A stretch of 64,000 bases of DNA, taken from NCBI GenBank assembly GCA_965197545.1, contig CBDANJ010000006.1, forward strand, positions 62,001 to 126,000, in the 5' to 3' direction. Below, in pieces: positions 41,904 to 50,468 of this stretch (position 1 is its first letter; every line of letters begins with the position of its first letter). The notes under the pieces were generated by a model. The model did no database searches, was not told the origin of the DNA, and saw only the letters and a program-made list of their open reading frames with translations. The position numbers were made by a program, and so were the translations under genes. The stretch is from CATOSP01 sp965197545 (GTDB taxonomy: Bacteria; Chloroflexota; Dehalococcoidia; Lucifugimonadales; UBA3495).

Positions 41904-42671
41904 ATGACATCCATAAACGACATTTCCGATTTGGCCCGCATCCTCCGGGAAAGACCCGAGTGGGCCGACACTATCCGAAGCATACTGTTGGGCCAGGAAC
42001 TGTTGGAATTGCCGGAACGGTTCGCCAAGTTTGTGGAACTGACCGGCGAGAACTTCCGGCTGGTCCACCAACGGCTAGAACGGCTCGAGACCGACATGGC
42101 CGGCGTTAAGACCGACCTCGCCGAGATTAAGACCGACCTCGCCGACGTTAAAACCGACCTTGCCGACGTCAAGACCAATATCGCCGAAATCGAGACTCGA
42201 ATGAACCGGATGGACGGCAGAATGGACAATGGGTTCGGTACTAACTACGCAATCAAGGTCGAAAGGAACATCAGAAGCATAGCGGGCCAATACCTCAACC
42301 TGCGCCGGATAAAAGTGCTGAGAGGTATCTATTCGCCGGGGGATCTTGAATTGGAGGCCCGCATCGAACAGGCCGAAGAGGACGGCAATATCACCTTGGA
42401 GGAAATCGACGGCCTCTGGCGGTCGGACCTCATCCTCGCCGCTAGAGACAGAAACACCGGGTCCGACACATACATCGTGATCGAGACCTCCATCACCGTA
42501 GGAGACTCAGACATCGCCCGGGCCAAGGCGCGCGCCGGGACGCTGGCCTCAATCCTCGGCCAACCGGCAACACCGGTCGTCATCGGCGCAATCGTGGACG
42601 CAGACCGGACGGCATCTGCGTCCCTCGAGGGGGTCGCCGTTGCCATCGAACCCGAAAGCTGGAACGCCTGA
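41904..42671 (+). CDS. Coiled-coil protein with a nuclease-like C-terminal domain
   Basis: 255 residues. Residues about 58-105 form a regular seven-residue repeat (VKTDLAE IKTDLAD VKTDLAD VKTNIAE IETRMNR), a trimeric- or dimeric-type coiled coil. The C-terminal part (RSDLILAARDRNTGSDTYIVIETSITVGDSDIARA) has the D...(E)xT/K spacing seen in PD-(D/E)XK-fold proteins of the DUF3782 kind, although a clear ExK is not present. Such proteins are common in Chloroflexi and cyanobacteria with unknown function. Monocistronic, 58 bases after the dehydrogenase. Confidence 0.6.
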   Translation: MTSINDISDLARILRERPEWADTIRSILLGQELLELPERFAKFVELTGENFRLVHQRLERLETDMAGVKTDLAEIKTDLADVKTDLADVKTNIAEIETRMNRMDGRMDNGFGTNYAIKVERNIRSIAGQYLNLRRIKVLRGIYSPGDLELEARIEQAEEDGNITLEEIDGLWRSDLILAARDRNTGSDTYIVIETSITVGDSDIARAKARAGTLASILGQPATPVVIGAIVDADRTASASLEGVAVAIEPESWNA

Positions 42672-43149
42672 CCCAGAAGGCATCCATAAGCATAGTAGTG
42701 CCTATTTGTGGCTTGGATTGTTCTTGACCGTATGCTTCGCAGTATGGCTTGGCATAACCGCCCGCACAGAACAAGGGTAACTGTGCGCACTTCATGTGTC
42801 CTTCCTACTCCTAGCCCGTCATTCCGGGCCCCGTATCCAGTACGGGGCAGGCTTTGACCCGGAATCCAGGAGCATTTACAACCAGCAACATTCCCTATCA
42901 TCGGCATTTCTGGATTCCCGCCCCCGGATCGAGCCGGGGGCAGGCTCTGCGGGGGAATGACGGATTGGGGGCGGGACATGTTAAGAGGACTATCACAGAG
43001 ATGACCGATGGGGGATTCAGCCAATCCGCGTCATCGAGTCTGAACAGTTACCGCTACTCCCTCTCCCTTGCCGAAGCGACGGTCTCATATTAAGATACAC
43101 CGGGATTTGACCACATGGATTCTGTGCCCGAAGGGAGTAACGTAAGGAT
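42672..43149. other. Intergenic region filled by palindromic repeats
   Basis: No gene supported. The middle contains two large palindromes in inverted orientation (42815-42870 and 42909-42963). The rest shows nothing recognisable apart from the ribosome site GGGAGTAACG / AAGGAT before the next gene. Confidence 0.55.
42815..42963. repeat. Two inverted REP-like palindromes, each with a nested hairpin module
   Basis: The left unit reads CCGTCATTCCGGG ... GACCCGGAATCCAGG. The right unit reads CTGGATTCCCGC ... GCGGGGGAATGACGG, its reverse complement in outline. In the apex of each sits a 24-25-nt module: 42830-42853 (CCCGTATCCAG, TACGGGG, CAGGCT) and 42922-42946 (CCCCGGATCGAG, CCGGGGG, CAGGCT). 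These are the same module type that interrupts the transposase at 14.1-14.8 kb. Confidence 0.75.
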
Positions 43150-44121
43150 ATGAAAGCAGCCAGATTGTCCAGCCCGAAGAACTTTGAATTCATAGACATC
43201 GACACGCCGGCTCCGGTTGACGGGGAGTGCCTGGTCAAGCTGGAACGGGTCTCGGTATGCGGCAGCGACATCCGGCATGGCTACGGACCCATTGAGCCGG
43301 AGGAACATTACCCCATGGAACCCGGCCGGCCCTGCCACGAGTTGGCGGGAGTCATCGTGGATAGCCGCACCGACGCCTATCATGAGGGCCAGAGGGTAAT
43401 CGTCATCCCTTCCCGGGGCCTAGGAGGGTTGTGCGAATACACGGTGTCCGACCCGGGGCGCATGATTCTACTGCCCGATGAGGGCAGCCTAGCCGAATGG
43501 GTGATGTGCCAGCCCTCGGGCACGGTGCTGTACTCATGCCGGCAAATGGGCAGCGTGTTGAGCAAGAACGTGGTCGTCTTCGGCCAGGGCAGCATCGGCC
43601 TCAGCTTCACCATGATCACTTCACGCATGGGAGCGCGCAACGTCATCGCCGTAGACCCCTTGGACTACCGGCTGGAGAAGGCCAAGCAGCTCGGCGCGAC
43701 CCACACGGTCAATCCAGATAAGCAGAGCGTCACGGAAGCGGTGCAGGAGATTACCCGGGGCGAGGGCGCGGACATCGCCGTGGAGGCCGCCGGCTATCCG
43801 GACACCTTCAACGAGGTGTTTCGACAGGTGCGCCAATTCGGGACCGCGATCATCTTCGGCATTCAGAGCGATGACTTCGTGCCATTGGAGCACAACTTGT
43901 TGATGGACAAACAGCCTACCATTATCCCCACCACCGGGGCCCGCAGTGGCGACCCCATCTCACAGATTGCGGATATTGTGGCTTTGCGCCAACGGGGTTG
44001 GTGCGACCCGGGCCAGCTCATCACCCACCAAATCGGATTCTCCCAGGTGCAGCAAGCCTACGACATGTACGAGCAGCGGACCGACAACGTCATCAAAGTA
44101 GTGATGAACATCAACGAGTAG
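43150..44121 (+). CDS. Medium-chain dehydrogenase lacking the structural zinc loop
   Basis: 323 residues. The catalytic-zinc residues are visible (VSVCGSDIRHG, GRPCHELAG) but the four-cysteine structural loop is absent: the sequence goes from RVIVIPSRGLGGLCEYTVS directly on. The cofactor site is FGQGSIGLSF with NVIAVDPLDYRLEKAKQLGA. Otherwise a typical alcohol/polyol dehydrogenase. Substrate unknown. It lies 23 bases before the primase-domain gene. Confidence 0.82.
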   Translation: MKAARLSSPKNFEFIDIDTPAPVDGECLVKLERVSVCGSDIRHGYGPIEPEEHYPMEPGRPCHELAGVIVDSRTDAYHEGQRVIVIPSRGLGGLCEYTVSDPGRMILLPDEGSLAEWVMCQPSGTVLYSCRQMGSVLSKNVVVFGQGSIGLSFTMITSRMGARNVIAVDPLDYRLEKAKQLGATHTVNPDKQSVTEAVQEITRGEGADIAVEAAGYPDTFNEVFRQVRQFGTAIIFGIQSDDFVPLEHNLLMDKQPTIIPTTGARSGDPISQIADIVALRQRGWCDPGQLITHQIGFSQVQQAYDMYEQRTDNVIKVVMNINE

Positions 44122-44144
44122 GCATCCCACTCCAGGGCTAGGAT

Positions 44145-45143
44145 ATGGTAACCAGCGGGGCCTTCGGGCCGGAGTTGGAGATCCAGATGGTCAGGGAGAA
44201 TTTGGCCCTGGCCATCTCCTATTGGACGGCGGTCAGGAAGGGTCAGATAACCCCGGCGCACCTTCCCGCCCAGCGGGACGTCGTGACCACGGAGACCGGC
44301 CACGTGGTCGAGGTGTTCAACCCTCTCAGGATAAGGGGCCAGGCTGAGTTGGCCCGGTGCGCCACCAACCAAGTGCGGGGCGCGTTCGCATTCTCCGCGA
44401 TGCAGAGCCATCGCACCCTCGAGTCGGTCTGCTCCGGTAGTCCTCTGTCAGAAACCGAACCGGGCCTTCGGTCCGCCCGTGCTTGCATCTACCTATTGGA
44501 CCGGTCATTTAGGCTGGGCATGTTGACGCCCGTGTGGTCCTGCCCCCCCGAATACCGCCAACGATTTGCGGTTAACTCGATATCGTTTGCGCTTGACGCC
44601 TCGCAGATCGATGGGCAATCCATAGCCTGGAGCGATTTCGGAGGACTGGACAAGTACCTGGGTCTACTGGAATATTGCGCCAGGTACATTGAACGGTTGC
44701 CCACGGTTGAATCCCCAATCCCGGACCAGCCAGAGGAAGACAGTGCCGGAGACCAACCCGCTCAAACTTCGGCCCCGCCGCCAGAAATTGCTCATGTAGA
44801 AAGCCCTCCTGTCGCAAGCGCTCCTGTCGAAAATGCCCCGATTGACAGCGCCCCTGTCGAGAGTGACCCAGCGGAGGACGAAGGCGAGCCGGTAGCTGAG
44901 GTCGACGGTCAGGCTTCGGTCAGCCGGTTCGTGACAGAACGCTGCATCGTGGGACCTGACCTGCGGACCATCGCATCAGGACTGTATGCCGCATACGTGG
45001 ACTGGTGCCAGGAAACACAGCAGACGCCGATGGCGCAGAGGAGTTTCGGGATGCGTCTGACGGGGCTGGGATTCACCCGGCGGCGCAGAGGGCGGGGCCG
45101 CCACTGGTGGGAAGGCTTGGGCGCCGAGGGCCAGCAGGACTAG
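44145..45143 (+). CDS. Unknown protein with a C-terminal phage-primase-type winged domain
   Basis: 332 residues in three parts. The N-terminal 190 residues are of unknown type (MVRENLALAISYWTAVRKGQITPAHLP ... YLGLLEYCARYIERL). The middle is an acidic Pro/Ala/Glu/Ser linker with irregular PVESAP-type repeats. The last 75 residues (VSRFVTERCIVGPDLRTIASGLYAAYVDW, then PMAQRSFGMRLTGLGFTRRRRGRGRHWW) closely resemble the C-terminal DNA-binding domain of phage/plasmid P4-type primases. No helicase or primase core is present, so this is a domain transplant. Confidence 0.68.
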   Translation: MVTSGAFGPELEIQMVRENLALAISYWTAVRKGQITPAHLPAQRDVVTTETGHVVEVFNPLRIRGQAELARCATNQVRGAFAFSAMQSHRTLESVCSGSPLSETEPGLRSARACIYLLDRSFRLGMLTPVWSCPPEYRQRFAVNSISFALDASQIDGQSIAWSDFGGLDKYLGLLEYCARYIERLPTVESPIPDQPEEDSAGDQPAQTSAPPPEIAHVESPPVASAPVENAPIDSAPVESDPAEDEGEPVAEVDGQASVSRFVTERCIVGPDLRTIASGLYAAYVDWCQETQQTPMAQRSFGMRLTGLGFTRRRRGRGRHWWEGLGAEGQQD

Positions 45144-45483
45144 CCGGGGTTGGCGGGAGTAGGTCAGTCTCCCTCACGGGGAGCATCGGGCAGGGGCCTT
45201 CAACAACCGGGCTGACCCAGATTGCCGCAGCAACTTTGCCCCGAACGAATCTTTGTCAGGTTGTTTGCCAAGACCAGCCGCACTTTGCGCCACAGCGGCA
45301 TCGGCTCTCTAAGGTTTCGCATGAATGTGAACTGGTCTTGACCATTCCCCATAGTTCCACAATTATGGCAGCGTATAAGCACTTTGTATACGCGGGTCTG
45401 CAGCGCCAATGGGCACGCTTCCCGGCACCTTGGCTCCAGCTAACCCGGCCGCTTTGGAGCACATTCGGCATCGAGGAGGGACC
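45144..45483. other. Intergenic region before the PrpD gene
   Basis: No supported gene in 340 bases; open frames here lack ribosome sites. The only clear signal is GAGGAGGGACC immediately before the ATG at 45484. Confidence 0.5.
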
Positions 45484-46839
45484 ATGTCAACCGAATATCT
45501 GGACCGGCTATCCAGCTTCGCATCGGGCCTACGTCTCGAAGACCTGGAGGATTCTACCGTGCGGGCCGCCAAGCACGTGGTCCTCGACACAATAGGCGCG
45601 ATTCTGGCCGGAAGCAGACTGCCGGAAAACGCGAGCTTCGCCGGTCTTGCCAAGACTTTGGGCCCGGGCGGAGCATCCACCCTTATGGGTCACGCTGGTA
45701 AGGTGCAGTCTACATACGCCGCGCTGGTCAACGCCACCGCCGGGGTGGGGCTGGAGATGGACGAAGGCACTAGGTTGGGCGGCGGGCATCCATCCATTCA
45801 TGTGACTCCCGGCGCGATAGCCGTAGCCGAAGACCGCCGCGCCAGCGGGAAGGCCCTCCTGGAGGCCATCGTCGCCGGATACGAGGTGACTTCTCGCATC
45901 GGGTCAGGCACCAGGGCAAAGGCGGAGGTCCACTCCCACGGCACCTGGGGGACCATTGGAACGGCGGTGGCAACGGCCCGACTGATCGGGTACGACGCCG
46001 CCGAAATGAAGACCACCATGAACCTGGCCACCTCGATGAGCCCGGCCAACACCTGGACCCCCTGCCTGGAAGGGGCCACCGTCCGCAACCTCTACCCAGG
46101 ACGGTCCGGGTTCCAGGGCATACTCGCGGCTCACCTGACCAGGTGCGGATTTACCTCGGTGGAAGACGCGCCCTCAGACGTGTACAGCGGGCTTCTCGGG
46201 GACGGCTTCGATTCGGATGCGGTTGTGGAAGGGCTGGGACAGCCGGGTTCCTACCGGATTCAGCACAACTATTTCAAATTCCATGCGTGCTGCCTGTACA
46301 ACCATCCCGTATTGGACGCGGTACAGGCGATAGTCCGACAGGAGAGCTTCGCATCGCAGCAGGTCAGCCGCATCCGGGTGGAAGCTCCGTCGCTCGCGTT
46401 AATCATGGCGGACCCGGAACCGGAGAACATGTTGGCCGCCAAGTTCTCGATCCCATACGCGGTAGCCGCGTCCATCGAGACCGGACGAACGGACGTTACG
46501 GCGTTCTATGCCGAGCCAATCGCCAACCCCGCGATACGATCATTGGCGCAACGGGTGGAGATCGCGGCGGACCCGGAGATGAACTTCCGCCGTTACGATT
46601 ACCCTTCGGCACGTGTGTCGGTAGAGTTGCAAGACGGACGCACCCTGCGGCATGAGGTGGTAGCCCAGAAAGGCGACGCGCAGAATCCCGCGACCTACGA
46701 GGAATTGCTGGACAAATTCAGGTCATTGACCCGTGAAACCCTTAGCAAGGAGACAACCGACGCCGTAATCGACGTGGTGTCCCGCCTCGACCTTGTCGAA
46801 GACGTGAACGAGCTTACGATTCTATTAACCGGGAAGTGA
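45484..46839 (+). CDS. MmgE/PrpD-family protein
   Basis: 451 residues from the ATG at 45484, which has GGAGGG upstream; the longer frame to 45409 is unlikely. The family (2-methylcitrate dehydratase, iminodisuccinate epimerase and relatives) is recognised by RAAKHVVLDTIGAILAGS, LVNATAGVGLEMDEGTRLGGGHPSIHV, GYEVTSRIG and KFHACCLYNHPVLDAVQAI. It acts on a citrate-like or amino-dicarboxylic acid; no prp operon is nearby, so methylcitrate is not implied. Convergent with queE. Confidence 0.85.
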   Translation: MSTEYLDRLSSFASGLRLEDLEDSTVRAAKHVVLDTIGAILAGSRLPENASFAGLAKTLGPGGASTLMGHAGKVQSTYAALVNATAGVGLEMDEGTRLGGGHPSIHVTPGAIAVAEDRRASGKALLEAIVAGYEVTSRIGSGTRAKAEVHSHGTWGTIGTAVATARLIGYDAAEMKTTMNLATSMSPANTWTPCLEGATVRNLYPGRSGFQGILAAHLTRCGFTSVEDAPSDVYSGLLGDGFDSDAVVEGLGQPGSYRIQHNYFKFHACCLYNHPVLDAVQAIVRQESFASQQVSRIRVEAPSLALIMADPEPENMLAAKFSIPYAVAASIETGRTDVTAFYAEPIANPAIRSLAQRVEIAADPEMNFRRYDYPSARVSVELQDGRTLRHEVVAQKGDAQNPATYEELLDKFRSLTRETLSKETTDAVIDVVSRLDLVEDVNELTILLTGK

Positions 46840-46856
46840 CGGCTCACCGCCCAACT

Positions 46857-47564
46857 TCACCGCCCCCTCTGGTCAGCCCAGAGCAGGATGTGCAGCCTGG
46901 TGGAAAAGCGGAACCCTTCCTTCACGCAGGCGTCGGCGACCCATGGACTCCGGTCCCGAAGCGCAGCCGCCGAGATGCCTTCGGGCATGAGGATTATGCG
47001 TTCGTTGGGGATATGGTACCTGTCGCGCAGGCCGAGTACCTCGTCCAGGTCGGCGGGCGTCGCAATTACGAATTTGAAGAGTGCGTTGGACAAATCGGAG
47101 AAGCCTTCCAACACCTCAGGCAGGACCCTGCGTGCCAACGGGTTGCCGGAGTTGGCAAGTTTAGGGGACACGTTCCATTGGTCGATGCTGCGGGCAAGTT
47201 CCGGGATGGGCAGGATGGTCCCGTTGGTCTCAACCTCGCAGTAAAACCCCGCGTCTCTCAGTCCCGCGCCCAGCGATGCAAGATCGCGCTGCTGCAAGAG
47301 AGGTTCGCCCCCCGTGACCACGAGGTGGGGACAACCGTAGGCCAATACCGCGTCCCTCACGTCTTCCACGCTCAGGGTCATCACCTCGTCTTCGTAGCTG
47401 TAGTTGTCCCAGTCCCAGGTGTACTTGGTGTCACACCAGGAACACGCCAGGTTGCATTGGGCAAGGCGCAGGAACACGGTGGCCGTGCCGATGTTCGCGC
47501 CTTCTCCTTGGAGAGAGTGGAAGATTTCGGGGACTCCCCCAGACTGCCGGCTGACGCGCAACAC
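46857..47564 (-). CDS. queE: 7-carboxy-7-deazaguanine synthase
   Basis: 235 residues from a GTG at 47564, which has GGGGAGG upstream overlapping the end of queC. A radical SAM enzyme that contracts 6-carboxy-tetrahydropterin to CDG. The cluster motif is CNLACSWCDTKYTW, with the QueE-type IFHSLQGEGANIG before it and VTGGEPLLQQRDL, VETNGT and NVSPKLANSGNP after it. The [4Fe-4S] motif spacing is CX3CX2C. Last gene of queFDCE; the start overlaps the queC stop region, so translation is coupled. Confidence 0.93.
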   Translation of the reverse strand: MLRVSRQSGGVPEIFHSLQGEGANIGTATVFLRLAQCNLACSWCDTKYTWDWDNYSYEDEVMTLSVEDVRDAVLAYGCPHLVVTGGEPLLQQRDLASLGAGLRDAGFYCEVETNGTILPIPELARSIDQWNVSPKLANSGNPLARRVLPEVLEGFSDLSNALFKFVIATPADLDEVLGLRDRYHIPNERIILMPEGISAAALRDRSPWVADACVKEGFRFSTRLHILLWADQRGR

Positions 47565-47566
47565 GC

Positions 47567-48322
47567 TCAGAACCTCCCCAACTTGACTAGGGCGGGGTCG
47601 GGGACGCCCGCTTCGGCAAAGCCCTTGGCCCGGAGCAGACAACTGTCGCAGCTACCACAGGGATAATCGCCGCCTTCGTAGCAACTCCACGTGTATTCCA
47701 GGGGCGCGTTAAGCTCAACGCCCAGCTGCACGATCTCACGCTTGGACATGTGAATGATGGGGGTTTCCACTGCGAACGCGACGCCATACTCGGCCCAGAG
47801 CTTACTGCCGTAGGCGAGGCCCTCGGCGATCTTCTCAAAATACTCGGGCCGACAGTCGGGATACCCGCTATAGTCGATCGCGTTGGGGGCCATGTAGATA
47901 TTCGCCTTGAGCCCGGCGGGGTCCAGCCCTTCGTGTTCAATCGAATACAAGACCTGGCTTTCCAGGTAGGAAGCGGCCAGGGCCAGGAAGAAAGTGTTTC
48001 TGAGGGGAACGTATGTGATGGGAATACTGGCCCCCATCTGCTCCGTGGTCCGGTCCCCGGGAATCGGGAATCGCTCCGGGTTGGTGAGCGCCGAGTACCA
48101 TGCCACCCGGCCAAAAAAGGAGATATCCAATAGCTCCATGGGGATGCCCATCATTCCGGCTATCTCATCTGCGCACTCAACCTCTTTGCTGTGGGCCTGC
48201 CCGTAGTGAAAAGTGAGGGCGGTCAGGTGGTCGGTCTGGCTGCGGGCAAGGGCGGCGACGGTAGTGGAGTCGAGTCCCCCGGAGAGTAGGGTTACGCCAT
48301 AGCTAGCCATCGGGACCGGCAT
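47567..48322 (-). CDS. queC: 7-cyano-7-deazaguanine synthase
   Basis: 251 residues. The ATP pyrophosphatase loop is LLSGGLDSTTVAAL near the start. The C-terminal zinc site is CYEGGDYPCGSCDSCLLR. It converts CDG to preQ0 with ATP and ammonia. The start may be the ATG at 48322 or the one at 48310; neither has a strong ribosome site because the gene overlaps queD by 20 bases. It ends with a normal TGA. Confidence 0.95.
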   Translation of the reverse strand: MPVPMASYGVTLLSGGLDSTTVAALARSQTDHLTALTFHYGQAHSKEVECADEIAGMMGIPMELLDISFFGRVAWYSALTNPERFPIPGDRTTEQMGASIPITYVPLRNTFFLALAASYLESQVLYSIEHEGLDPAGLKANIYMAPNAIDYSGYPDCRPEYFEKIAEGLAYGSKLWAEYGVAFAVETPIIHMSKREIVQLGVELNAPLEYTWSCYEGGDYPCGSCDSCLLRAKGFAEAGVPDPALVKLGRF

Positions 48323-48734
48323 CCCGGGAAAACTCGGCGTATTGGTCCAGCGACTCCCAGACCCGGACTTTGACCGGCGTGGTCCCGCAAATTTCGGCCA
48401 CGGTGTCGTACAACACCCGGCTGATTACTTCACAGGACGGGTTCTCGTCGCTGAATTGGTACACCCTGCCCTTGGTGAGTGAGGCGAGGGCCCGGATAAG
48501 CTCCGTGTCGCGGCTATTGACGAGGAAGGCGTGGTCCCAGTTGTCGTCGATCCAATTCTTCACCCGGCGTTTCAGGTCGGTGAAGTCGAACACCAGTCCC
48601 TGTAGGTCCAGGGCCGCGCCTCCCAGAAACACCTCGGCCCTGTAGGTGTGCCCGTGGGGGTAGGCGCATTTCCCATCGTAGTCCAATAGCCTGTGGCCGC
48701 TATCGAAAGTGGTCTCGATCCTTACCAGGTACAT
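48303..48734 (-). CDS. queD: 6-carboxytetrahydropterin synthase
   Basis: 143 residues of the 6-pyruvoyl-tetrahydropterin synthase fold. The zinc histidines are in FDSGHRLLDY and CAYPHGHTYRAEVFL. VFDFTDLKRRVKNWIDDNWDHAFLVN and the late NPSCEVISRVLYD are typical. It makes CPH4 from dihydroneopterin triphosphate, feeding queE. It overlaps queC and follows queF by four bases. Confidence 0.94.
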   Translation of the reverse strand: MYLVRIETTFDSGHRLLDYDGKCAYPHGHTYRAEVFLGGAALDLQGLVFDFTDLKRRVKNWIDDNWDHAFLVNSRDTELIRALASLTKGRVYQFSDENPSCEVISRVLYDTVAEICGTTPVKVRVWESLDQYAEFSRDAGPDG

Positions 48735-48738
48735 CCGG

Positions 48739-49164
48739 CTATCCGGTAACCGGATAGGCGACCGACACCGAGCAATGGATCCCGCCCCGAACTTTATAAT
48801 CGAGGGTCACACTCATGCTCCTGGGACTGCATAGCCCAACCAGGTCCTTGAGGATACGGTTGGCCGCGTGTTCTTGAACGACGCCCACGTCTCGGAATGA
48901 CAGGAGATAATACTTCAGAGACTTAAGCTCGATGCAACTATCAAGGGGGACGTAGGAAATTTGGACTGTCCCGATGTCTGGAAGCCCTGTCCAAGGGCAA
49001 ACGGCGGTGAACTCGTCCGTGTCCACCCGGACGACCGCCTGCTGCTCCGGATAATCGTAGGCGAAAGCCATGAGACACTCGGTGTCGATGGCCCCTTCGT
49101 CTCTAATGGACAAACGATGGTCCAGGCTCTCGTATTGCTCTTTAAGTTCCGGGATAGTAGTCAT
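48739..49164 (-). CDS. queF: NADPH-dependent 7-cyano-7-deazaguanine reductase
   Basis: 141 residues, the short unimodular QueF type. The thioimide-forming cysteine lies in FTAVCPWTGLPDIGTVQISY, followed by CIELKSLKYYLLSFRDVGVVQEHAANRI. It reduces preQ0 to preQ1, the base inserted in tRNA by Tgt. First gene of the operon. I searched the 160 bases upstream for a preQ1 riboswitch and did not see one; a TTGACA at 49239-49244 lacks a convincing -10 partner. Confidence 0.94.
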   Translation of the reverse strand: MTTIPELKEQYESLDHRLSIRDEGAIDTECLMAFAYDYPEQQAVVRVDTDEFTAVCPWTGLPDIGTVQISYVPLDSCIELKSLKYYLLSFRDVGVVQEHAANRILKDLVGLCSPRSMSVTLDYKVRGGIHCSVSVAYPVTG

Positions 49165-49332
49165 TGGGTCCCCCTCACGGGCGCCGGGAGTGCGGGATAG
49201 GCAGCCGTGCCGAGCGCCAACACGCTAGCTCTTGCAGATGTCAAGCCGTGCTTGACCAATGAGTGGAGACCGTGGGACTATGGAGTCATGCATAAGCGGT
49301 CGAGCATCAACATTCATCGGAGTTGACACGAT

Positions 49333-49560
49333 ATGGCCTCACCCATTCTAAGTGTTGAACATGCGGAAGAAAAGGTGGAGCCGGATTCTCACGAGAACCG
49401 CTACAACTCGCAGGACAAGAACCCTGCTGCCGTTGCTCTGGGAAGGCTCGGAGGACGGAAGGGTGGACCAGCCAGGGCCAAGAAATTATCCGATGCGAGA
49501 CGTAGAGAAATCGCGAAAACGGCAGCGGAGGCCCGGTGGAATCGACAGAAAACGGAGTAA
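49333..49560 (+). CDS. Small basic protein with GRLGGRKGG motif
   Basis: 75 residues. An acidic first third is followed by ALGRLGGRKGGPARAKKLS and RRREIAKTAAEARWNRQK, a helix-turn-like, lysine/arginine-rich pattern seen in small DNA- or RNA-associated proteins of many bacteria. It lies six bases before the Clp-fold protease gene in the same direction. It may be the regulator or target of that protease. Function unknown. Confidence 0.6.
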   Translation: MASPILSVEHAEEKVEPDSHENRYNSQDKNPAAVALGRLGGRKGGPARAKKLSDARRREIAKTAAEARWNRQKTE

Positions 49561-49566
49561 TCCCCT

Positions 49567-50466
49567 ATGGTGAGTCGTGTCCCGCAGACTGCCGATGACA
49601 TTATTCTAAACCAGCTCGATGACAGAGCCCGCGCTTTGGAAACCACGCTCCAATCCGACGTACTATACCTGAACGGTGGAATCGTAGACGGTGTCGATGA
49701 TCTCGTTCGCAACATGGTGGAAAGACTTAAGACCAACGGCAATAGGAGAATGAGACTAGCAGTCGTGTTGACCACATTCGGAGGTCTTATCGAGGTCGTC
49801 CAAAGAATTGTGGATACCCTGCGACACAACTACCATCATGTTAATTTCGTTATACCAAATCATGCATTTTCGGCAGGAACCGTTCTGGCTATGTCCGGTG
49901 ACGCCATCTATATGGACTATTATTCACGCCTGGGTCCAATTGATCCACAGATACAAAGCGCAACTGGTCGCTGGGTTCCCGCTCTAGGATACCTGATTCA
50001 GTGGGAACGATTGCTTCAGAAGGCCATTGACGGTAGTATCTCGATGCCCGAAGTTCAGCTCATGATAAGTGGATTTGACCAGGCTGAGCTTTACCAATAC
50101 GAGCAGGCACGAGAACTGTCCATATCGCTCCTTAAGGAATGGCTGGTTAAGTATAAGTTCAGTGGTTGGACCAAGACCGAAACTCGGGGCATTCCCGTGA
50201 CTGACGAAATGAGACAAAGCCGGGCCGTGGAAATCGCGAGCATTTTGAATGATACCGATCGCTGGCACACCCACGGTCATGGCATTTCCATGGAAGTGTT
50301 ACGGCGCGATCTTTATCTCTTGATTGATGACTTCGGTCAAGAGCGAATCATGAGTGACAACATTCGTACCTATCACAACCTATTGGGTGACTACATGGTG
50401 AAAACTAGGGCCGAAGGCGCCCTACACATATTGGGAAGCTATCTTCCCTTCTCATGGGAGGTCTAA
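49567..50466 (+). CDS. SDH-type Clp-fold serine protease
   Basis: 299 residues, soluble, of the serine dehydrogenase proteinase/ClpP-crotonase fold. The oxyanion-strand glycines are in VVLTTFGGLIEVVQRIVD and the candidate nucleophile is in NHAFSAGTVLAMSGD; YMDYYSRLGPIDPQ follows as in SppA/ClpP-like enzymes. Unlike SppA it has no membrane anchor. The second half (MISGFDQAELYQYEQARELSISLLKEWL ... WHTHGHGISMEVLRRDL) matches the SDH family. It is the middle gene of a tight trio and somewhat poorer in GC than its surroundings. Confidence 0.75.
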   Translation: MVSRVPQTADDIILNQLDDRARALETTLQSDVLYLNGGIVDGVDDLVRNMVERLKTNGNRRMRLAVVLTTFGGLIEVVQRIVDTLRHNYHHVNFVIPNHAFSAGTVLAMSGDAIYMDYYSRLGPIDPQIQSATGRWVPALGYLIQWERLLQKAIDGSISMPEVQLMISGFDQAELYQYEQARELSISLLKEWLVKYKFSGWTKTETRGIPVTDEMRQSRAVEIASILNDTDRWHTHGHGISMEVLRRDLYLLIDDFGQERIMSDNIRTYHNLLGDYMVKTRAEGALHILGSYLPFSWEV

Positions 50467-50468
50467 TC

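Noticed and set aside
49165..49332. preQ1 riboswitch upstream of queF
   Set aside because: No pseudoknot pattern with the A-rich tail and ribosome-site overlap was seen.
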